Below are positions 1 to 5,880 of a stretch of 8,089 nt of DNA, piece by piece. Position numbers and translations under genes: made by a program. The stretch lies in assembly GCA_900547275.1 (NCBI GenBank), contig URGA01000079.1:1-8089 (forward strand), given 5' to 3'. Source of the DNA: an uncultured Oscillospiraceae bacterium (GTDB lineage: Bacteria; Bacillota; Clostridia; Oscillospirales; Acutalibacteraceae). Every line of letters starts with the position of its first letter. Position 1 is the first letter of the stretch. The notes under the pieces were generated by a model. It saw only the letters and a program-made list of their open reading frames with translations. It was not told the origin of the DNA and searched no databases.

Positions 1-6
1 AAAGAA

Positions 7-258
7 CTATCCTTTCAGTCCCCTCTCCTGTCTGTCCATATCTTCAACGACTATATCGTAGATTTCGCCCAGAGAAGCGCAATATTTCAGCACGTCCCAC
101 GGCTCATTCGTATGGAAATGAATTTTTATCAAATCTTCATCTCCCACAGCCAGCAGGCAGTCACCCTTAAAACGAGTGGTAAAATATTCGTTGATTGCGT
201 CCTCGTCCAGATTTTCGCCGTCGATAAGCAACTGGGTGTCGTATCTGTATTCCTGCAA
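7..258 (-). CDS. Stand-alone FakA/DAK-type middle-domain protein
   Basis: An 83-residue protein that matches only the middle region of the FakA/YloV family (the fatty acid kinase subunit often annotated as dihydroxyacetone-kinase-like). Seen: an N-terminal strand (YRYDTQLLI), a conserved stretch GDCLLAVGDEDLIKIHFHTN (about residues 32-51) with the H47-x-H49-T-N signature, and a terminal NM/DMDRQ-like segment. Full FakA proteins are several hundred residues, with an N-terminal ATP-binding DhaL domain and a C-terminal FakB-binding domain; both are absent, so kinase activity is not expected. The start is TTG: an in-frame TAA (259-261) lies directly upstream, and GGAGGTGA sits just before it, which rules out a longer form. 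The gene is divergent from the YhcH-type gene. Its role is unknown; a regulatory or acyl-phosphate/fatty-acid-related function is only inference from the family. Confidence 0.8.
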   Translation of the reverse strand: MQEYRYDTQLLIDGENLDEDAINEYFTTRFKGDCLLAVGDEDLIKIHFHTNEPWDVLKYCASLGEIYDIVVEDMDRQERGLKG

Positions 259-289
259 TTATCTCACCTCCGATTTTATTATTTCCTAA

Positions 290-318
290 AATATACCACA
301 CACCTTGTGTAATTTTAA
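290..318 (-). promoter_or_regulatory. Candidate promoter of the FakA-like gene
   Basis: On the minus strand, TTAAAA (313-318) and TATATT (290-295) are separated by 17 bp, about 30 bp upstream of the GGAGGTGA site. An inverted repeat ACACA-CCT-TGTGT (298-310) lies in the spacer and could be an operator. The -35 matches consensus only in part, so confidence is limited. Confidence 0.35.
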
Positions 319-365
319 TTAACAAATAATAAATATTATGAAAACTGTTTTTACTCTTTTTAAGA

Positions 366-394
366 TTGAAAACGCAATAAAAGTATAATATAAT
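366..394 (+). promoter_or_regulatory. Sigma-A-type promoter of the YhcH-family gene
   Basis: TTGAAA (366-371) and TATAAT (389-394) are separated by exactly 17 bp. The predicted transcript start is about 10 bases before the ATG at 411, giving a very short leader that just includes the ribosome binding site GGTGA (401-405). An overlapping second TATAAT at 384-389 has an unsuitable spacing of 12 bp. Confidence 0.7.
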
Positions 395-410
395 AAAAGC
401 GGTGATTATA

Positions 411-869
411 ATGATTTTTGACAAAATGGCAAATGCTCCGGATTATTACGACGCTTATCCCGACATGAAACTTCTCTATGATTTTGTGGATAAGTTCAAC
501 AACAGCGACATGGCTGACGGTACATATGAAATTGACGGCAAGCGTGTTTTTGCAATGATCCAGAGTTACAGAACAAAACAGCAGACGGAAGAAATGATGT
601 TTGAAGCCCACCGCGACTATATTGACGTTCAGTATATCGTTTCAGGAATTGAGCGCATACGCTGGGCAAGCCTTGACAAAGTTGACCTTGTGCGCGAAGA
701 ATACAGCAAAGGCAAAGATATTGCCTTTTACGAGGGCGACGCTCAGTTTGACTTTACACTTACAAAAGGAACTTTCCTTTTCCTTGCGCCAAACGACGCC
801 CATCTTCCGGGTCTTTCAGCTGAAAAAGACGTTTCCGCAAGAAAAATAGTTTTCAAAATCCACACATAA
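411..869 (+). CDS. YhcH/YjgK/YiaL (EbgC-like, DUF386) family protein
   Basis: A 152-residue cupin-like protein of the YhcH/YjgK/YiaL family, which includes EbgC, TabA and sialic-acid-operon YhcH. Seen: the family hallmark FEAHRDYIDVQYIVSG (residues 64-79, with H67, D69, D72 and Q74), the second histidine in APNDAHLPG (H131), and the C-terminal RKIVFKI strand. In the family these His/acidic residues line a metal or sugar pocket, and characterised members act on sugars as mutarotases/anomerases or affect biofilm formation. The length is normal. The ATG at 411 was chosen over an in-frame GTG at 402 because GGTGA at 401-405 is then correctly spaced; with the GTG it would overlap the start. The gene is monocistronic, with its own promoter and a terminator directly after the stop. 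No sugar-uptake or catabolic gene adjoins it, so the substrate cannot be inferred. Confidence 0.88.
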   Translation: MIFDKMANAPDYYDAYPDMKLLYDFVDKFNNSDMADGTYEIDGKRVFAMIQSYRTKQQTEEMMFEAHRDYIDVQYIVSGIERIRWASLDKVDLVREEYSKGKDIAFYEGDAQFDFTLTKGTFLFLAPNDAHLPGLSAEKDVSARKIVFKIHT

Positions 870-903
870 AAAAGCTTGGCAGTTAACCTGCCAAGCTTTT
901 TTT
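868..903. terminator. Bidirectional intrinsic terminator
   Basis: A perfect 9-bp stem GCTTGGCAG/CTGCCAAGC (874-882 with 888-896) around a 5-base loop is flanked by an A run on the left and a T run on the right. It therefore works for the plus-strand YhcH-type gene and for the convergent phosphoesterase gene, whose stop codon lies at 902-904. Confidence 0.9.
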
Positions 904-1936
904 ATTTTGCAAGCTGTTCAAACTGATACATATTCTGAACATCGTTTGACAAAGTATCAATAACCGTCAGGGTACAAGACGGGGTAATGAAATCATCATG
1001 GGAAGCGTTGTAGCCGCTCACCGCGCTGAGCTGATAATATCGTCCGTTATAATAGGAACACATATTATTGCTGTGGACATGACCGCAGGACAAAAGAGAT
1101 ATGTACTCATTATCAGCTGTCATATTATCAAAAAGCTCATTCTTTTCTATATCGTCGTACGCGTACGTCTCAAATCTATCTATCCCGTCATACGCAGTTC
1201 CTTTATCGTAAGCTGTTTTAAATGCCGGTGTTGGCATATGGAAAAACACACTTGTCTTTACCTGTCGTTCATTAACGCCGTCAAGAAGCCATTTTATCTG
1301 GTTTTCTTTTATATAATCATAACTGCCTATTGCCTTCGGCTTTCTCATACCGCTGTCCAAAACTGCTATTGAGTGAACGGTCTTTGAATTATAAGTAATA
1401 TCAATAAAGAACTGCATTGAGCCGTCAATTCCTTTTTCATTTCCGCAAAGGAAATTACGGTACTGCATAAGAAAAGCGATAATATCGTCATTGTCGCTGT
1501 CAATTTCGCCGTCATTGTTGCCGGGAACAAATGTCCACGGCACATTATAACTTTCAATCAGCTGAGCAAAACTCTCAATTGCGTTTTTCTTATCGTAACT
1601 TGAACTGAGATTAAATCCGTCAACAATATCTCCGTCCGCAATAATCAAATCGCAGGGCGTTTCGTCCAGTATGGATTTAACAGCCGCAAGGGTGCGCTCA
1701 TCATTTTCACTTGTTCCGTTAAAAAGATGAGTGTCGTTGATTTTGAGAACTCGGAACAACCCATCATCCTCAGCTTTAAGAGAAATTGAATTTCTCGAAT
1801 AAACCTCTTCATAATTGATGTCGCATTTCAAAGTGTTTCGGTTAAACCTGTAAAGGACATATCCGCCAAAACTTCCTGCAAAAATCAACACTACCGCCAA
1901 AACGACAGCAATTATCCGCATTATTTTTCTTTTCAA
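902..1936 (-). CDS. Membrane-anchored calcineurin-like metallophosphoesterase
   Basis: A 344-residue protein with an N-terminal signal-anchor (basic MKRK, then a hydrophobic stretch at about residues 7-29), so the enzyme domain should face outside the membrane. The metallophosphoesterase motifs appear in order: D68-x-H70 (NDTHLF), GDIVDG (D103, D106), PGNND (139-142), FHMP (H233) and GHVH (H286, H288). The order and the D/H-rich ligands fit the PhoD/Dcr2-like calcineurin fold; the substrate is unknown. All visible metal ligands are present, but the usual catalytic His of GNHD is Asn141. The start is TTG at 1936: GAGGGGAG lies 4 bases upstream, whereas the internal ATG five codons later would be too far from it. 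The gene is divergent from the alcohol dehydrogenase gene and ends inside a shared bidirectional terminator. Confidence 0.87.
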   Translation of the reverse strand: MKRKIMRIIAVVLAVVLIFAGSFGGYVLYRFNRNTLKCDINYEEVYSRNSISLKAEDDGLFRVLKINDTHLFNGTSENDERTLAAVKSILDETPCDLIIADGDIVDGFNLSSSYDKKNAIESFAQLIESYNVPWTFVPGNNDGEIDSDNDDIIAFLMQYRNFLCGNEKGIDGSMQFFIDITYNSKTVHSIAVLDSGMRKPKAIGSYDYIKENQIKWLLDGVNERQVKTSVFFHMPTPAFKTAYDKGTAYDGIDRFETYAYDDIEKNELFDNMTADNEYISLLSCGHVHSNNMCSYYNGRYYQLSAVSGYNASHDDFITPSCTLTVIDTLSNDVQNMYQFEQLAK

Positions 1937-1967
1937 AATTCTCCCCTCTGTTTTGTTTTCTGATTTA

Positions 1968-1996
1968 ATGATACCATATAATTATACGTTTGCCAA
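1968..1996 (-). promoter_or_regulatory. Promoter of the phosphoesterase gene
   Basis: On the minus strand, TTGGCA (1991-1996) and TATCAT (1968-1973) have a 17-bp spacer, 22 bases upstream of the GAGGGGAG ribosome binding site. A TATAAT within the spacer has no fitting -35. Confidence 0.55.
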
Positions 1997-2041
1997 TCGC
2001 AATTCACACTAACGCATTTTAAACCACCGCTGTATTGCCGC

Positions 2042-2070
2042 TTGAGCAAAATTATGATATATTTTTATAT
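2042..2070 (+). promoter_or_regulatory. Candidate promoter of the alcohol dehydrogenase gene
   Basis: TTGAGC (2042-2047), a 17-bp spacer and TTATAT (2065-2070); shifting by one gives TATATA with an 18-bp spacer. The AGGAGG ribosome binding site follows at 2083-2088. The spacing is good and the match moderate. Confidence 0.45.
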
Positions 2071-2095
2071 AGAGAAATTCATAGGAGGCGGTCTG

Positions 2096-3130
2096 ATGCT
2101 TGCTTATACATACAAAGAACACGGAAAATTTGAGCTTACGGAAAAGCCGAAGCCCATCATTCAAAAAGATACCGATGCAATAGTAAAAGTAACGCTTGCC
2201 AGCATTTGTACAAGCGATCTGCATATAAAACACGGCAGTGTGCCGAGAGCGGTGCCCGGAATTACGGTAGGCCACGAAATGGTGGGCATTGTTGAAGAAA
2301 CCGGAAGCGCTGTAACAAAAGTCAAACCCGGTGACCGAGTAACGGTAAACGTTGAAACATTCTGCGGCGAATGCTTTTTCTGCAAACACGGCTTTGTAAA
2401 CAACTGCACTGACCCCAACGGCGGCTGGGCGCTGGGCTGTCGTATTGACGGAGGCCAGGCGGAATACGTAAGAGTTCCGCTGGCAAACCAGGGGCTCAAC
2501 AAAATCCCCGACACGGTAACTGACCGACAGGCGCTTTTCACAGGTGACATTCTCGCAACGGGGTACTGGGCGGCTCGAATATCTGAAATATCCAAAGATG
2601 ACACAGTTCTCATTATCGGAGCAGGTCCCACAGGAATTTGCACTCTTATTTCAGTAATGCTGAAAGAACCGAAACGTATTATCGTTTGCGAAAAGGACCC
2701 CCAGAGAATAAATTTCGTAAGAGAGCATTATCCTAATGTGCTGACGACATCGCCAAATGAAGTTTATGATTTCACCCTCAAAAACAGCGAGAACGGCGGC
2801 GCAGACGTTGTAATCGAAGCGGCAGGCGGAGCCTCTACATTCCAAACCGCCTGGCAGTGCGCCAGACCAAACGCAACGGTTACGATAGTGGCTCTTTACG
2901 ATGAAGCCCAAACACTGCCGCTGCCGGATATGTACGGCAAAAATCTGGTTTTCAAAACAGGCGGAGTAGACGGCTGTGACTGTGAAGAAATACTGGCACT
3001 TATTGAACAGAGGAAAATAGATACAACACCCCTTATCACCCACACTTACCCGCTGAAAGATATTGACGAAGCGTATGAACTCTTCGAGAAAAAAGCAGAC
3101 AACGTTATCAAAGTAGCAATCAAACCGTAA
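2096..3130 (+). CDS. Zinc-dependent alcohol dehydrogenase (MDR superfamily)
   Basis: A 344-residue medium-chain dehydrogenase, a cytosolic NAD(P)-linked oxidoreductase that interconverts an alcohol and an aldehyde or ketone. Seen: catalytic zinc ligands C38 (ICTSD), H60-E61 (GHE) and D151 (TGDILATGY, as in the formaldehyde-dehydrogenase-like branch). The structural zinc lobe is C90-x2-C93-x2-C96-x7-C104. The Rossmann motif is GAGPTG (175-180), and E199 at the end of the second strand favours NAD over NADP (inference). The length is typical. The ATG at 2096 was chosen because AGGAGG (2083-2088) lies 7 bases upstream; an 18-codon extension to a TTG at 2042 would carry that site inside the gene and is not family-like. 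The gene stands alone with its own promoter and terminator, so the substrate is not revealed; threonine/butanediol-type or short-chain alcohols are all possible. Confidence 0.93.
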   Translation: MLAYTYKEHGKFELTEKPKPIIQKDTDAIVKVTLASICTSDLHIKHGSVPRAVPGITVGHEMVGIVEETGSAVTKVKPGDRVTVNVETFCGECFFCKHGFVNNCTDPNGGWALGCRIDGGQAEYVRVPLANQGLNKIPDTVTDRQALFTGDILATGYWAARISEISKDDTVLIIGAGPTGICTLISVMLKEPKRIIVCEKDPQRINFVREHYPNVLTTSPNEVYDFTLKNSENGGADVVIEAAGGASTFQTAWQCARPNATVTIVALYDEAQTLPLPDMYGKNLVFKTGGVDGCDCEEILALIEQRKIDTTPLITHTYPLKDIDEAYELFEKKADNVIKVAIKP

Positions 3131-3162
3131 AAAGTTATTGATTTTCAAATTGAATATATAAT

Positions 3163-3202
3163 AAAAAAGATTTCGATGTAATACTCATCGAAATCTTTTT
3201 TT
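3163..3202. terminator. Bidirectional intrinsic terminator
   Basis: A perfect 10-bp stem GATTTCGATG/CATCGAAATC (3169-3178 with 3186-3195), a 7-base loop, an A run before it and seven T after it. It serves the alcohol dehydrogenase gene on the plus strand and the convergent zinc-ribbon/SPFH operon on the minus strand. Confidence 0.92.
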
Positions 3203-3208
3203 ATGCCA

Positions 3209-3610
3209 TTAACACACACTATTTAACATGAAGATTAGATTGTTCAAATATGCAGTGTTTTCTTCCGAACTACTTGAAAATGGTGACACGAGCAAACAAG
3301 CAAAAATAAATGTAATAATTATTCTTACAGCCATATTAAACTTCTTGTATCGCCACATTGAGTATAGTCCCACCGGGAAAAAAACTATTAAAAACAATAT
3401 TGTAACCCAAGTTTTACTTAAAAAACTCGGTTTATTCTGCTTATTCATATTGCTGTTAACTCGTGTAAAGTCCGCATATGTACGCTGTTCAAACTGTTTT
3501 TGCTGAGGGACTTGTTGCTGTGTCTGCATCGGTGGTTCCTCATTAAATCGCTTTCCACAATAAGTACACACACCATTTGCCACTGGTGCACCGCAAGAAT
3601 CGCATTTCAT
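3209..3610 (-). CDS. Small zinc-ribbon membrane protein
   Basis: A 133-residue protein with an N-terminal zinc ribbon, C3-x2-C6-x8-C15-x2-C18, then a Gln/Pro-rich linker (about 24-48). Two hydrophobic segments follow (about 68-86, which includes FFPVGLYSMWRY, and about 94-110), then a short polar tail. The PVGLY-M-W/Y-K pattern is common in small Firmicute membrane proteins. It follows the SPFH gene by 15 bases with its own AGGAGA ribosome binding site, so the two are one operon. In Bacillus, YdjG also joins an N-terminal zinc ribbon to membrane segments beside the SPFH protein YdjI; the parallel suggests a membrane partner or anchor for the SPFH protein (inference). The ATG start is well supported. 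The coding sequence is AT-rich like its partner. Confidence 0.8.
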   Translation of the reverse strand: MKCDSCGAPVANGVCTYCGKRFNEEPPMQTQQQVPQQKQFEQRTYADFTRVNSNMNKQNKPSFLSKTWVTILFLIVFFPVGLYSMWRYKKFNMAVRIIITFIFACLLVSPFSSSSEENTAYLNNLIFMLNSVC

Positions 3611-3625
3611 ATTTAGTTCTCCTAA

Positions 3626-4588
3626 TTATATTTTTAATATTTTCTTTTTAACTTCTGAAAACTCTTCTTCTGTTATAACTCCATCATCAAGTAACTGCTT
3701 GTACTCTTTTAATTTTTCGATTCTATTTTCACTTTGGTTACCCTCATTTACAGAAGAAGCGATTTTATTACCAAAAGCTAAGCCGGCACCTAAACCTGCT
3801 AAGCCTCCCTCTTGTTTTGATGCATCTCTCATTGCCCTTGCAGTTTGGTATTGCATAAAGTCATCCATATTCTTTGATGCCATTCCAATCCCTGTTTGCT
3901 CATCTATTAACTTTTCAACCTCTTCAGGCAAAGAAACATTTTCAATAACCAGTTCCGTTAATAGCAAGCCTAAATTTTTTACTTTTTCATTCACTTTGTT
4001 CTTAATAGAATCAGACAAACTTCTATATGAAACCGCAAGATCCAAAACTGGTATATGTGACTCTCCTATTGCTACCGCAACAGCTTCGGATACAAAGCTG
4101 TTTAAAAACAATAAAATATCATAAGTCATATTTAATTTTCTTGCACCAAAAACTTCATTCATAAATAAATTAGGGTCAATTACTTTGAATGAGTATGTAC
4201 CAAATGATCTTACCCTAACCATTTTGAAATCTTCGTCTCGCATTGGTATTGGGTTCTTAGTCCCCCATTTATTTCCAATAAATTGTGTTGTATTTATAAA
4301 ATACAAATCAGATTTTATGGGAGAGTTCATAAACATCGGTATAGCTTTTAAACTTGATAAAACGGGCAAATTATGTGTGTCAAGTTTATAAGAACCTGGT
4401 CCAAAAACATCTGTAATCTGTCCCCTATATACAAAAACAGCGCACTGACCATTTCTAACAATTAGACTAGCTCCTTGCTTGATCTCATCTCCCTGACGCG
4501 TATATTTATATACAAGAAGTTTGTTAGATTCGTCAACATATTCAATAACATCAATAAATTGACCCCGAACAAAATCCGCAAATCCCAT
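3626..4588 (-). CDS. SPFH-domain protein (YdjI-like) with C-terminal SHOCT domain
   Basis: A 320-residue protein of the bacterial SPFH family once called virion-core-like (COG4260/YdjI type). Seen: an N-terminal segment (about 1-35), the beta-rich SPFH core (about 40-150, including VYRGQITDVFGPGSYKLDT), and an alpha/beta stretch with the family-typical LLTELVIENVSLPEEVEKLI (209-228). A short helix with QTARAMRD and a Gly/Ala-rich stretch (GGLAGLGAGLAFG, 261-273) come next. A C-terminal SHOCT motif (LKEYKQLLDDGVITEEEF, 293-310) ends the protein. There is no classic transmembrane segment. SPFH proteins oligomerise on membranes; YdjI-type members are linked to membrane stress with PspA. Many relatives end in a zinc ribbon; here SHOCT ends the protein and a zinc ribbon is supplied by the next gene. 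GAGGAGGAG just before the ATG supports the start. It is first in a two-gene operon. Confidence 0.87.
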   Translation of the reverse strand: MGFADFVRGQFIDVIEYVDESNKLLVYKYTRQGDEIKQGASLIVRNGQCAVFVYRGQITDVFGPGSYKLDTHNLPVLSSLKAIPMFMNSPIKSDLYFINTTQFIGNKWGTKNPIPMRDEDFKMVRVRSFGTYSFKVIDPNLFMNEVFGARKLNMTYDILLFLNSFVSEAVAVAIGESHIPVLDLAVSYRSLSDSIKNKVNEKVKNLGLLLTELVIENVSLPEEVEKLIDEQTGIGMASKNMDDFMQYQTARAMRDASKQEGGLAGLGAGLAFGNKIASSVNEGNQSENRIEKLKEYKQLLDDGVITEEEFSEVKKKILKI

Positions 4589-4600
4589 TGCAACTCCTCC

Positions 4601-4699
4601 TCAAACCAAAATTATCAAATTTACTATAGCATATTTTTGACTTAAAATCAATTTATATTCAACGTTTTCATCTGTTGAGCATACGTTATTCATAAGCAA
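4601..4699 (-). CDS. Possible leader ORF before the SPFH gene
   Basis: A 32-residue open frame starting at TTG (4697-4699), with an internal ATG two codons later. It ends at a TGA (4601-4603) that abuts the SPFH ribosome binding site. A strong GGAGGTGA (4711-4718) lies upstream, but 11 bases away, longer than ideal; an in-frame ATG at 4718-4720 would instead overlap that site. An extended -10 promoter lies further upstream. Against it: no recognised family, an AT-rich composition where open frames arise by chance, and another good promoter (4623-4651) inside the frame. It is listed because of the orphan ribosome binding site. Confidence 0.2.
   Translation of the reverse strand: MLMNNVCSTDENVEYKLILSQKYAIVNLIILV
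4623..4651 (-). promoter_or_regulatory. Promoter of the SPFH/zinc-ribbon operon
   Basis: On the minus strand, TTGATT (4646-4651), a 17-bp spacer and TATAGT (4623-4628). The predicted start is about 27 bases before the SPFH ATG, leaving a short leader with the GAGGAGGAG site. Confidence 0.65.
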
Positions 4700-4739
4700 A
4701 ATTCTATATTTCACCTCCATGTATTTTAGATGATATTTA

Positions 4740-4748
4740 ATTATATCA
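4740..4748 (-). promoter_or_regulatory. Second, extended -10 promoter upstream of the SPFH operon
   Basis: The minus strand reads TGATATAAT, a consensus -10 (4740-4745) with a TGN extension. The -35 region at 17 bp (TCGCAA) is weak, as expected for an extended -10 promoter. A transcript from here would contain the orphan GGAGGTGA at 4711-4718 and the possible leader ORF. Confidence 0.4.
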
Positions 4749-4796
4749 CATTTTTTCAAATATTGCGATATATCCCACACGATTTGTCGTAAATTT

Positions 4797-4833
4797 GGTT
4801 ACCATTTATTTATAAGAAATAAAGGTGGTAACC
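4797..4833 (+). promoter_or_regulatory. Dyad covering the Xre ribosome binding site (operator or RNA hairpin)
   Basis: GGTTACCA (4797-4804) pairs with TGGTAACC (4826-4833), and TTTATTT (4805-4811) pairs with AAATAAA (4817-4823). Together they give 15 bp with a single GG bulge (4824-4825) and a 5-base loop. The ribosome binding site AGGTGG (4823-4828) is inside the 3' arm, two bases before the GTG. As DNA, the two arms each carry the palindrome GGTNACC exactly 30 bp apart, about three helical turns, which suits an autoregulatory operator of an Xre protein. A weak promoter reading TTGTCG (4784-4789), a 17-bp spacer and TATTTA (4807-4812) would overlap it. Which of the two roles applies cannot be decided from sequence alone. 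Confidence 0.6.
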
Positions 4834-4835
4834 CT

Positions 4836-5078
4836 GTGACTATCAAAGAAGCTGTAGAAAAAAGAATAATTGAGCTTTGTGATGAAAAGCACATTGCAGT
4901 AAATACTTTAGCTAACATTTCAGGCATATCTCCATCAACCGTTTATAGCATGCTGAATGAAAAAAGTAAAAATCCAGGGGTTGTTTCAATAAAAAAAATC
5001 TGTGACGGCTTTGATATAAGCATAAGACAGTTTTTTGATAGCAATTTATTTGATGATTTAGAACAGGAAATAAAATGA
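4836..5078 (+). CDS. Small Xre-family helix-turn-helix regulator
   Basis: An 80-residue single-domain DNA-binding protein of the Xre/Cro-CI type. Seen: a first helix (about 4-18), the helix-turn-helix proper (TLANISGISPSTVYSML, 24-40), then helices ending in the family-typical VVSIKKICDGFDISIRQFF (49-67). There is no effector or peptidase domain. It begins with GTG; AGGTGG lies 7 bases upstream and the start of the HTH fits this length. It is divergent from the SPFH operon across 247 bp, with a strong dyad directly before its start, so autoregulation, and perhaps control of the SPFH operon, is likely (inference). It is monocistronic, followed by a terminator, and AT-rich like its divergent neighbours. 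Confidence 0.88.
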   Translation: MTIKEAVEKRIIELCDEKHIAVNTLANISGISPSTVYSMLNEKSKNPGVVSIKKICDGFDISIRQFFDSNLFDDLEQEIK

Positions 5079-5090
5079 ACATTAGCAAAC

Positions 5091-5124
5091 AAAAACCGTA
5101 CAGATTTCGTGCTGTACGGTTTTT
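5091..5124. terminator. Bidirectional intrinsic terminator after the Xre gene
   Basis: Perfect arms AAAAACCGTACAG (5091-5103) and CTGTACGGTTTTT (5112-5124) around an 8-base loop. The A and T runs belong to the stem, so it can act on both strands; on the minus strand it would stop transcripts leaving the GNAT gene, which has no terminator of its own. Confidence 0.9.
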
Positions 5125-5166
5125 ATCAATTTTAATAAAAAAATCACAACTCGTTTGCTTTTTCAT

Positions 5167-5181
5167 AAACAATAATTGTTT
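5167..5181. repeat. Short palindrome in the gap between Xre and GNAT genes
   Basis: AAACAAT-A-ATTGTTT is a perfect 7-bp inverted repeat in the 167-bp gene-free stretch 5125-5291. It could be a protein-binding site or chance in AT-rich DNA. Nothing else was recognised in this stretch. Confidence 0.25.
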
Positions 5182-5291
5182 TGATTGCGAATAAATTATG
5201 ATAGCCGATTCTTTTGCATTTCTGTTCCTATAAAGAATTATCCACTATTTAAAAGCCTCATTACCCTTTATCTCAACCAATTCAACATTTT

Positions 5292-5861
5292 TCATAAACT
5301 TTTCCATTCTTCTCTGGTGAGCCCGTAAAATCCAATGGGCATGCCGTCAATTTCAGTTGAATGTTCTTTCGCGTCGCCCAGCTTTTCATAATATTTTTCT
5401 GCTGTTATTTCTTTCATGCCGATTTTTGCCATAACTTTACCTGAGCCTATATTTTCTTTGATATAACAAGCGTTCAGAGCGTCAATACCAACTTCCAAAA
5501 ACATATAATCGCGCACAGCGGATGCCGCCTAGGTCATTATCCCCATATTCCAGTAATCGCTGTCTATCTGCCAGCCGATAAATGCTGTTGTGTCTACGAT
5601 TTTGACGATATCTATACTGCCGACGACTGTCCCGTCAAACACAATAGCCCAGTTATATCTGTTTAAATTTTCGTATTCCCCTGCCCACATTTCACAAAGA
5701 GCCTTCGTTTCATCAATGCTTTTGTGAACATTCCAGGAAACATATCTTGAAACCTCTTCCTTTTGTGTATAGCGGTACATATCCTTATAATCCTCTTTTT
5801 TAACCGCTCTGAGCAAAAGACGTTTTGTCTTTATTGGTCGGGTCCCTTTGTGATTAAGCAT
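5292..5861 (-). pseudogene. GNAT-family N-acetyltransferase interrupted by an amber codon
   Basis: Read through one TAG, this frame encodes 189 positions of a RimJ/RimL-type GNAT acetyltransferase, the usual family length. Seen: N-terminal strand TKRLLLRAV, central WAIVFDGTVVGSIDIV, the acetyl-CoA-binding region IGWQIDSDYWNMGIMT just before the stop, then in the same frame AASAVRDYMFLEVG and the family-typical NIGSGKVMAKIGM. The TAG (5529-5531, codon 111) replaces a residue that is normally Glu in the pattern MTEA, so a single GAG-to-TAG change explains it. The acetyl-CoA loop is also slightly off consensus (YWNMG rather than YWGKG). AAGGAGG 7 bases before the ATG supports the start. The truncated 110-residue product lacks half the fold. 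A terminator-like hairpin lies directly upstream. The acetyl acceptor is unknown. Confidence 0.85.
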
Positions 5862-5880
5862 ACTAATTCCTCCTTAAAAT

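Noticed and set aside
402..410. GTG start three codons upstream for the YhcH-type gene
   Set aside because: The only ribosome binding site, GGTGA at 401-405, would overlap this GTG, while it is correctly spaced from the ATG at 411.
2042..2095. N-terminal extension of the alcohol dehydrogenase
   Set aside because: It starts with TTG without a ribosome binding site, is not family-like, and contains the AGGAGG that serves the ATG at 2096.
2161..2643. A 160-codon open frame on the minus strand
   Set aside because: It lies antisense inside the alcohol dehydrogenase gene, has no ribosome binding site or recognisable domain, and the plus-strand protein is clear.
4740..4790. Strong plus-strand promoter for the Xre gene further upstream
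   Set aside because: TTGCGA (4763-4768) has no acceptable -10 at 16-18 bp; only a weak pair overlapping the dyad was found and is described with it.
5292..5516. Downstream half of the GNAT gene as an independent gene starting at GTG
   Set aside because: It is in the same frame as the upstream half, lacks a ribosome binding site, and encodes only the second half of one GNAT fold.
5529..5531. Programmed recoding of TAG (pyrrolysine or suppression)
   Set aside because: No PYLIS-like context or supporting gene is visible in the window, and one point mutation from a Glu codon is simpler.
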